From contig NZ_CP116899.1 in NCBI RefSeq assembly GCF_030997045.1, positions 4,426,001-4,490,000 of the forward strand: a DNA stretch of 64,000 bases, given 5' to 3'. The stretch comes from Microbulbifer sp. TB1203 (lineage in GTDB: Bacteria; Pseudomonadota; Gammaproteobacteria; Pseudomonadales; Cellvibrionaceae). The notes under the pieces are model-generated. The model was not told the origin of the DNA and searched no databases. It was given only the letters and a program-made list of their open reading frames with translations. The position numbers and the translations under genes are program-made. Positions 57,872 to 64,000 of the stretch are shown here, one piece after another (position 1 is the stretch's first letter; each line of letters starts with the position of its first letter).

Positions 57872-58069
57872 CTTCAGCCTCCTGTTCCGGCGCACCCTAT
57901 GTATATATGGGGGACACTGCCGGCGAGTAATTGGTTCCCGGGTATCCTGGCATGTTTATAGTAGTCGCGCGCGGATTGCAATCTACGCCCCCCCAGGGAG
58001 GAGGCAGCGGCTGGTGCCGGCGCTACAGTAGGGCAAAGCGAAAGATGCAGCCCTGGAGAGAACAGAATA

Positions 58070-59752
58070 ATGAAAAAGTTAGTCGGTGTGGCCGCCGCTC
58101 TCTGCCTGGCGGGATGCGGCGGTGAAGGGACGGCCGCCGTGGACAAGCGGGAGGCCGGTGCGCAAGCGGACCCCTTCTGGGGTAACGCCAGTATCTATTT
58201 CATGTTGCCGGACCGCTTCGCCAATGGCGATCCGGACAACGATCTCTCCTACGGCCGACAGGACGATGCCGAATTGCTGCGGGGTTTTGCCGGCGGCGAC
58301 CTGCAGGGGGTGATCGACAAGCTGGAGACCGGCTACTTCCGCGATCTGGGGATAAACGCCATCTGGATGTCGCCGGTGGTGGAGCAGGTGCAAGGCTACG
58401 ATGAGGGCGACGGCCGCACCTATGCCTACCACGGCTACTGGCCCCGGGACTGGACTGCGGTGGACACCAACTTCGGCAGCGAGGAGGACCTGCGCCGGCT
58501 GATCGAAACCGCCCACAGCCAGGGGATTCGCATACTGCTGGATGTCATTGTCAACCACACCGGTCCGGTCACCGAGCGGGACCCGGTGTGGCCCGCGGAG
58601 TGGGTGCGCACCGGGCCGGTGTGCGACTGGAGCAGTTTTGCCGCCAATGTCAGCTGCGCGCTTACCGACAACCTGCCGGACATCCGTACCGAGAGCGAGC
58701 AGCCGGTGGATCTGCCACCGCAACTGCTGGCCAAGTGGGAAAAGGAGGGGCGCCTGGAGCGGGAGCAGCGCGAGTTGGACGCCTTTTTCGAACGCACCGG
58801 CTACCCCCGCGCACCCAAGTACTACATTATCAAATGGCTCACCGACTGGGTGCGGGAATACGGTGTGGACGGTTTCCGCGCGGATACCGTCAAGCACGTG
58901 GAGCCGGAAGTCTGGGCGGTGCTGAAAAAGGAGGCCAGCCTGGCGCTGGCGGAATGGAAGGCTCAAAACCCGGACAAAAAGCTCGATGATCGCGATTTCT
59001 TTATGCTGGGAGAGGTCTACCACTTCGGCGTCAACGACTTCGGGTCCACCAGGGGGCGCGCCTACGACTTCGGCGACCGCCGGGTGGATTTCTTTGATTT
59101 CGGCTTCGACAGCCTGATCAATATGGGCTTCGCCCAGCACGCCGGGCAGTCGCCGGAAGAAATCTTCTCCAGCTATTCGCAGAACCTGCACGGCGGCCCT
59201 CTGGACGGCCTGGGCGTGCTCAACTATCTGGGCTCCCACGACGACCACCATTCCTTCGACCGCGAGCGCGAACAGGCCAAAGAGGCCGCGCTCAAGCTGA
59301 TGCTGGCGCCGGGGGCGGCGCAGATCTATTACGGCGACGAACTCGCCCGGCCGATGATCGTGGAAGGCGCCATCGGCGACGCCTCCATGCGCAGTTTTAT
59401 GAACTGGAAGGACCTGGACCTGGAGCGGGAACCGACCCGGGAAATCCTCAGCCACTGGCAAAAGCTGGGACAGTTCCGCCGCGCCAATCCGTCCCTGGGT
59501 GCCGGCGAGCACAAAAAACTCGCGGACAAACCCTATACTTTTGCGCGCACCCTGGAGGGGGAGAGCCCGGTGTTGGTGTCCCTGGGGCAGCAAACCGGAA
59601 AGAAATCCCTGCCGGTGTACGACCTGTTTGCCGACGGCACCCTGCTGAGGGACTATTACTCCGGCACAGAGAGCCGGGTGGAGCAGGGGTGGGTCAGCTT
59701 CGATACCGCCTACGATCTGCTGCTGTTGGGGGCAAGCGCAGAGCGCGAATAA
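58070..59752 (+). CDS. GH13 alpha-amylase-family lipoprotein
   Basis: 560 residues with a lipobox (ALCLAGC, Cys 16). The GH13 barrel carries all four conserved regions: DVIVNHT (I), GVDGFRADTV with nucleophile D272 (II), GEVYH with acid/base E315 (III) and SHDDHH with D391 (IV). NPPIYFMLPDRF-like YFMLPDRFANGD at the N-terminus is typical of periplasmic or outer-membrane alpha-amylases such as SusG/MalS relatives. It should cleave alpha-1,4-glucan (starch, glycogen, maltodextrin). The GH97 gene follows after a REP hairpin. Together they form a small alpha-glucan pair that has no TBDR of its own nearby. Confidence 0.93.
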   Translation: MKKLVGVAAALCLAGCGGEGTAAVDKREAGAQADPFWGNASIYFMLPDRFANGDPDNDLSYGRQDDAELLRGFAGGDLQGVIDKLETGYFRDLGINAIWMSPVVEQVQGYDEGDGRTYAYHGYWPRDWTAVDTNFGSEEDLRRLIETAHSQGIRILLDVIVNHTGPVTERDPVWPAEWVRTGPVCDWSSFAANVSCALTDNLPDIRTESEQPVDLPPQLLAKWEKEGRLEREQRELDAFFERTGYPRAPKYYIIKWLTDWVREYGVDGFRADTVKHVEPEVWAVLKKEASLALAEWKAQNPDKKLDDRDFFMLGEVYHFGVNDFGSTRGRAYDFGDRRVDFFDFGFDSLINMGFAQHAGQSPEEIFSSYSQNLHGGPLDGLGVLNYLGSHDDHHSFDREREQAKEAALKLMLAPGAAQIYYGDELARPMIVEGAIGDASMRSFMNWKDLDLEREPTREILSHWQKLGQFRRANPSLGAGEHKKLADKPYTFARTLEGESPVLVSLGQQTGKKSLPVYDLFADGTLLRDYYSGTESRVEQGWVSFDTAYDLLLLGASAERE

Positions 59753-59759
59753 TCTGTTT

Positions 59760-59831
59760 GTAGGAGCGGCCCATGGCCGCGATCGGCGGTGCTACGAAGC
59801 GAGGCCGATCGCGGCCATGGGCCGCTCCTAC
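59760..59831. repeat. Long perfect REP hairpin between GH13 and GH97 genes
   Basis: 28-base perfect arms (59760-59787 and 59804-59831) with a 16-base loop. The arm begins GTAGGAGCGGCCCATGGCCG. It is the strongest member of the TGTAGGAGCGGCC family seen here, and may end or weaken transcription between the two genes. Confidence 0.8.
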
Positions 59832-59862
59832 AGGGACAATCAGTAAAGGCGGCAGGCAAAAA

Positions 59863-61908
59863 ATGACACGAATGCGGCAACTTTCTCTCACTTTTCTTTT
59901 GGCTCTGTCAGCCACCCCACTGGTCTTGGCCAAAACAGTTACCGCAAGCTCCCCCGATGGCAATATCACCGTCACCCTGTCCGACGAGGGTGACGCGGTT
60001 ACCTACCGGATCGCCTATGGCGATCAGGTGGTGGTTGATACGTCGCCCCTGGGTATATCCTTCAAAAATACCCATCCACTTGGCCCGTCATTCGCAATCG
60101 ATTCGGTGGAGAAAAAAAACCGGGACCAGACCTGGGAGCAGCCCTGGGGGGAGCGCCGGCTGGTGCGCGACCACCACCAAGAATTGCTGGTGCGGCTTCG
60201 GCACCCAGAGCGCAAAGAGGACGAATTTGCCCTGCGTTTCCGGGTATTCAACGATGGCGTCGGTTTCCGCTACGAAATCGATAACCGCAAACCGGACCGG
60301 CAAGCCGTCATCACTCACGAGCTGACCGAATTCCGGATTCCCGCAGCGGAGAACACCACCGCCTGGTGGATACCCGGCCGCGGCTGGAACCGCTACGAGT
60401 ATATCTACCGGCAAACCCCACTCGCGGAAATTGACCGCGCACATACGCCGCTGACCCTTAAACTGGATTCCGGTATACACCTCAGTATCCACGAGGCGGC
60501 GCTGGTGGACTACGCGGCCATGGTGCTGGACCAGGGGCGCCCTGGTAATCTGCGCGCGGACCTGACCCCCTGGGGCCACGGCGCGCGGGTTGTACTGAGC
60601 GGCCCCTTCAAAACCCCCTGGCGCACCGTGCAGATATCGCCGGGCGCGGTAGGCCTGCTCAATTCAGACCTGATTCTCAACCTCAACGAGCCCAACAAAC
60701 TGGGGGACGTATCCTGGGTGAAACCGGGGAAATACGTGGGCATCTGGTGGGGCATGCACCTGGACAAATACACCTGGGCCTCCGGTGATCGGCACGGCGC
60801 CACCACCGAGCGGACCAAAGAGTACATGGATTTCGCGGGCAAATACGGGTTTTCCGGCGTGCTGGTGGAAGGATGGAACAAAGGCTGGGACGGAGACTGG
60901 TTTCACAACGGAGATATTTTCCGCTTCGCCGAGCCCTATCCGGACTTCGACCTGAAGGCCGTTACCGAATACGGCCGGGCCCGCGGCGTGGAGTTGATCG
61001 GCCATCACGAGACTTCCGGCAACGTCAGCAATTACGCGCAGCAGATGGACGCCGCCCTCGATCTGTACTGGGACCTGGGAGTAACCCAGGTGAAGACCGG
61101 CTACGTGGCCGACGGCGGGGACATCAAGCGCATCGACGAAAACGGCATAGTGCGCCACGAGTGGCACGACAGCCAGTTTATGGTGAACGAATACCTGCGC
61201 AATGTTACCGAAGCGGCAAAGCGGAAAATCTGCATCAACACCCACGAACCGGTCAAGGACACCGGCCTGCGCCGCACCTACCCCAACTGGCTGAGCCGCG
61301 AGGGCGCCCGCGGGCAGGAGTTCAACGCCTGGGGCCAGCCGCCGAACCCGCCGGAGCACGAGGTGGTGCTGGCATACACCCGTATGCTCTCCGGCCCCAT
61401 GGATTTCACTCCGGGCATCTTCGACCTGGCGCCCAAGGGGCTGGATGCGGATATCCGCGTAAAGACCACCCTGGCCAAGCAGCTGGCCCTCTACGTGGTG
61501 CTCTACAGCCCGGTGCAGATGGCCGCCGATTTACCGGAAAACTACCTGGAGCGGCCCGACGCTTTCCAGTTTATCGTCGACGTGCCGGTGGACTGGGAAC
61601 AGAGCATCGCCCTGGCGGGCGAAGTGGGTGACCACGTGGTGTTCGCGCGCAGGGAGCGCGGCGGGGAAGATTGGTATATCGGCGGAATCACCGGCAACGA
61701 TGCCCGCGAGATCACCGTGGACCTGGACTTCCTGGACAAGGGAAAATCCTATCGGGCACAGATCTATCGGGATGGGGACAAAGCGGATTGGAAGACCAAC
61801 CCCTATGACCTGGTGATCGAAAACAAAACCGTCAGGCTCGGCGACAAGCTCACCCTCCCCATGGCATCCAGCGGCGGCGCGGCGATTCGGGTGAAAGCGC
61901 TGGAATAG
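59863..61908 (+). CDS. GH97 alpha-glucosidase (SusB-like, inverting type)
   Basis: 681 residues from ATG 59863, with a signal peptide (about 1-23, cleavage near VLA/KT), an N-terminal beta domain and a (beta/alpha)8 barrel. The catalytic region matches SusB: VKTGYV (where retaining members carry an Asp nucleophile), INTHEP with E462 and EGARGQEFN with E486. Their 24-residue spacing equals that of SusB E508 and E532, so an inverting alpha-glucosidase is predicted. It should release glucose from maltodextrins in the periplasm. A longer frame from 59773 would cover the REP hairpin and is rejected. Confidence 0.92.
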   Translation: MTRMRQLSLTFLLALSATPLVLAKTVTASSPDGNITVTLSDEGDAVTYRIAYGDQVVVDTSPLGISFKNTHPLGPSFAIDSVEKKNRDQTWEQPWGERRLVRDHHQELLVRLRHPERKEDEFALRFRVFNDGVGFRYEIDNRKPDRQAVITHELTEFRIPAAENTTAWWIPGRGWNRYEYIYRQTPLAEIDRAHTPLTLKLDSGIHLSIHEAALVDYAAMVLDQGRPGNLRADLTPWGHGARVVLSGPFKTPWRTVQISPGAVGLLNSDLILNLNEPNKLGDVSWVKPGKYVGIWWGMHLDKYTWASGDRHGATTERTKEYMDFAGKYGFSGVLVEGWNKGWDGDWFHNGDIFRFAEPYPDFDLKAVTEYGRARGVELIGHHETSGNVSNYAQQMDAALDLYWDLGVTQVKTGYVADGGDIKRIDENGIVRHEWHDSQFMVNEYLRNVTEAAKRKICINTHEPVKDTGLRRTYPNWLSREGARGQEFNAWGQPPNPPEHEVVLAYTRMLSGPMDFTPGIFDLAPKGLDADIRVKTTLAKQLALYVVLYSPVQMAADLPENYLERPDAFQFIVDVPVDWEQSIALAGEVGDHVVFARRERGGEDWYIGGITGNDAREITVDLDFLDKGKSYRAQIYRDGDKADWKTNPYDLVIENKTVRLGDKLTLPMASSGGAAIRVKALE

Positions 61909-61963
61909 GAAAGCATAGACAGCGCCCGCCCATCCCGGGCGGTCGCTCGTAATCTCCATTCCG

Positions 61964-63409
61964 CTACAGCGCATCTGCACCCGGCTTGCGGGAGGCTTGA
62001 AACAGCGCATAGCGCCGGTTTGTGAAGAGTTCCTGCAAGTGGCCGGCGGGGGGCGCAGGTATCGAATCGATGCGCTCTTTGGGAACGGCCAGATAGAAAT
62101 TGCGCGCGAGCCGATCGCCGAGGAGCTTGTCCAGCTCCCCCCTGTCCACGCTTTTCGCGCTGCCGGCGGAATAAAAGCGCGCGGAGAAAGGCCTGTCTCC
62201 CAGGTACAGCAGCTCCGCCTGCGCGCCGCCGCTCTTGCGGGTAAATTCCACCAGCTGTTTTTCCGTCTTCGCGCTTCCCGGCCGGTAGTGCACCACAAGG
62301 GTGAACGCCAGGATAACAACGGGCATAAGGCCGGCGCAGGCAACGACTGCCCGGCGGGACCAGCGCGAGTCGCTCTTTTGCAGCGCCATAGCCAGCAGCA
62401 TGGCGAAGGGCGGCAGTGCGGGCTGGACATAGGTCCAGAGAATATTGCCCGCGAAGGTGAAAAAAACCAGCGGCCAAAGGCACCCGGCCAGCAGTAGGCC
62501 GCGCCAGCTCTCCGGCCGCGGAAAATGCCATCCCCGCCGTCGAACAGCCGCGACAAACAGCGCCGCGGCGGCCAGGCCCCAGGGGAAGGTGGCCTGCACC
62601 GCGTACCACCAGATGGTACCCAAAGCCGCCCGGTGGGCGCTGCCGTAGAGGTCGCCGTTCCAGCCGGAATCCACGAAGCGGAGAAAATGTTCGCCGACGA
62701 TGAAATACTCCAGGAAGCCGGGTGTCTTCAGCTCCGCGGCGATATACCAGGGCAGGCTGATCGCCAGTGCGAGCAGAGTGCCGCCGACCCAGGGTATGTG
62801 TCGAATGCGCCCGGACGGTTCCAGGTACAGCCAGGTGCCCAGTGGCACCAGCGCCAGTACCGGCGCCAACGGCCCCTTGGCCAGCAGGCCGATGCCCAGC
62901 CCCGCGAACAGCAGATACCCCCAGAGCGGCGACGGGCCGCCGGACAAACCGATGCGCAGCGCCGCGACCAGAGTGAGGGTGGTGCCGAAAGTCAGGAAGG
63001 GGTCGGTGAGCACCGCGCCTGCCGCCACGAAACCCAGCGCGCTGGTGCCGTAGATGGTGACCGCGAGCCACGCGGTTTGCCGGCCGGCCAGCGCGCGCGT
63101 CCCACTGAAGACCAGCCACAGGATACCCAGGGTCGCGAGCAGGGATGGCAGGCGCGCCGGGAACTCGCCCACACCCAGCAGTTTGAAGGAGAGCGCCTGG
63201 CTCCAGAAGGACAGTGGCGGCTTCCCCCAGAAGGGGACGCCGTAATCAAAATAGGGTGTAATCCAGTCACCGGTTTCCGCCATGATCCTGGCGATCTCGG
63301 CGTAGCGGGGTTCCGAGGTATCCATTAGCGGCAGCAGCACCATGGCAGCGAGGCGGCTCACCAGTGCCAATCCGAGCAGCCAGGCGAAGCGGGAGAGGGA
63401 TTTATTCAT
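61964..63409 (-). CDS. GT39/ArnT-like membrane glycosyltransferase
   Basis: 481 residues, about 11-13 membrane helices. The first periplasmic loop has the acidic catalytic motif of the ArnT/PMT family (DTSEPRYAEIARIMAETGDW), followed by PPLSFWSQ and LTDPFLTFGTTLT. Such enzymes move a sugar from a polyprenyl-phosphate carrier to lipid A, a polymer or protein at the periplasmic face. It overlaps the GT2 gene by 8 bp (ATGAATAA), so the two are coupled. The GT2 protein would make the polyprenyl-phosphate sugar donor. Substrate unknown; L-Ara4N modification of lipid A is one option, but no arn genes are visible. Confidence 0.85.
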   Translation of the reverse strand: MNKSLSRFAWLLGLALVSRLAAMVLLPLMDTSEPRYAEIARIMAETGDWITPYFDYGVPFWGKPPLSFWSQALSFKLLGVGEFPARLPSLLATLGILWLVFSGTRALAGRQTAWLAVTIYGTSALGFVAAGAVLTDPFLTFGTTLTLVAALRIGLSGGPSPLWGYLLFAGLGIGLLAKGPLAPVLALVPLGTWLYLEPSGRIRHIPWVGGTLLALAISLPWYIAAELKTPGFLEYFIVGEHFLRFVDSGWNGDLYGSAHRAALGTIWWYAVQATFPWGLAAAALFVAAVRRRGWHFPRPESWRGLLLAGCLWPLVFFTFAGNILWTYVQPALPPFAMLLAMALQKSDSRWSRRAVVACAGLMPVVILAFTLVVHYRPGSAKTEKQLVEFTRKSGGAQAELLYLGDRPFSARFYSAGSAKSVDRGELDKLLGDRLARNFYLAVPKERIDSIPAPPAGHLQELFTNRRYALFQASRKPGADAL

Positions 63410-64000
63410 CGCCCACCGCCTCCGCGCGCTGCCCCGCCAGGCCCATCGCCGGAATGCCGCCGATAATGTCCTGGATCAGATAGGTGGGACGCTGTTTGGT
63501 TTCCAGGTAGGTTTTGCCCACATACTCGCCGAGGATGCCAATGGTCAGCAGTTGTATGCCGCCGAAGAAGGTGATGACCGCGATCAGCGACGGATACCCC
63601 TGCACCACGTCGCCCAGCAGCAGCGCCTTGATCACTATCCAGAGCCCGAACAGGCCGCCGGTCGCCGCCGCCAGCACGCCGGCGATCGTGGCCCAGTGCA
63701 GGGGTGCGATGGAAAAGGAGGTGATAGCCTCGATCGCCAGGCGGGCGAGCGCCACGTAGTCCCACTTGGTGACGCCCCCGGCGCGCGCCGCTCGATCGTA
63801 TTCGATGACGCGCGTCTCCATGCCGACCCAGGCGAACAGGCCTTTCATATAGCGGTTGCGCTCCGGCAGTTGCCGCAGCGCATCCAGCGCCCGGCGGCTC
63901 AGCAGGCGGAAATCGCCGGTATCGGCGGGAATGCCGCAGTCGCTGATGCGATTCAGCAGGCGGTAGAAGACGTGGGCGCTGGCGCGCTTGAACAGGGTTT
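63402..64000 (-). CDS. GtrB/ArnC-like GT2 polyprenyl-phosphate glycosyltransferase, 5' end missing
   Basis: The frame is open to the end of the window and continues beyond it. The visible part (about 199 residues) starts inside the catalytic domain (DTGDFRLLSRRALDAL, LPERNRYMKGLFAWVG) and ends with two membrane helices (about SFSIAPLHWATIAGVLAAAT and SLIAVITFFGGIQLLTIGIL) and a LETKQRPTYLI tail, the usual C-terminus of GtrB/DPM1-type enzymes. It would load a sugar on undecaprenyl phosphate for the ArnT-like partner. Its stop overlaps the next gene's start. Confidence 0.85.
   Translation of the reverse strand, partial: TLFKRASAHVFYRLLNRISDCGIPADTGDFRLLSRRALDALRQLPERNRYMKGLFAWVGMETRVIEYDRAARAGGVTKWDYVALARLAIEAITSFSIAPLHWATIAGVLAAATGGLFGLWIVIKALLLGDVVQGYPSLIAVITFFGGIQLLTIGILGEYVGKTYLETKQRPTYLIQDIIGGIPAMGLAGQRAEAVGDE

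Noticed and set aside
59773..59862. N-terminal extension of the GH97 protein
   Set aside because: The extra 30 codons are the REP hairpin; the signal peptide starts at ATG 59863.

Overview
The window looks like a chromosomal segment of a polysaccharide-degrading gammaproteobacterium of the Cellvibrionales type (Microbulbifer, Saccharophagus, Cellvibrio and relatives). The evidence is poly-serine linkers in secreted lipoproteins, several TonB-dependent receptors (TBDRs) placed beside glycoside hydrolases, and repeated use of 'tryptophan halogenase-like' flavoproteins next to the TBDRs. The placement is inference; no rRNA or tRNA gene is present.

Layout. (1) 1-9.8 kb: an alpha-galactoside locus with a TBDR, three tandem halogenase-family genes (the middle one lacks the catalytic motifs) and a GH27 alpha-galactosidase, behind three LacI-type operator palindromes. 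(2) 10.3-23.8 kb: a beta-1,3-glucan (laminarin-type) locus with a TBDR, a JmjC/cupin-like protein, a halogenase, a di-haem lipoprotein, a GH16 gene cut in two by an IS200-like element, and an ExoP-type GH3 beta-glucosidase. (3) 24-41 kb: an AT-richer accessory region. It holds a GH5 endoglucanase beside an IS1380-type remnant, three near-identical 1557-bp IS4-family elements, an IS30 fragment, REP-like GGGGTCAGGCCT modules and many small genes of unknown function. Two convincing attC sites, and several partial ones, lie among these genes with no integron integrase, so part of the region reads as a cluster of gene cassettes without an integrase. (4) 41-52.3 kb: a second beta-1,3-glucan locus with a membrane-anchored AraC-type regulator divergent from GH81-CBM6, a sodium/sugar symporter, a MerR-SDR pair, glucokinase and a third TBDR. 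It is followed by a decayed halogenase joined to a DUF1993 fragment. (5) 52.8-64 kb: an FG-GAP repeat lipoprotein, a tandem universal stress protein, a DUF3014 protein, an alpha-glucan pair (GH13 lipoprotein and SusB-like GH97), and an ArnT-like plus GtrB-like glycosyltransferase pair that runs off the end.

How the genes work together (inference from families and neighbours). Outer-membrane TBDRs would import oligosaccharides released at the surface by GH16, GH81, GH5 and GH13 enzymes. Periplasmic or lipid-anchored GH3, GH27 and GH97 would finish hydrolysis to monosaccharides. The symporter would bring glucose or a related sugar across the inner membrane and Glk would phosphorylate it. The role of the halogenase-like and cupin-like proteins that accompany these TBDRs is not known. 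Gene starts were chosen from Shine-Dalgarno (SD) spacing, signal peptides and family N-termini.
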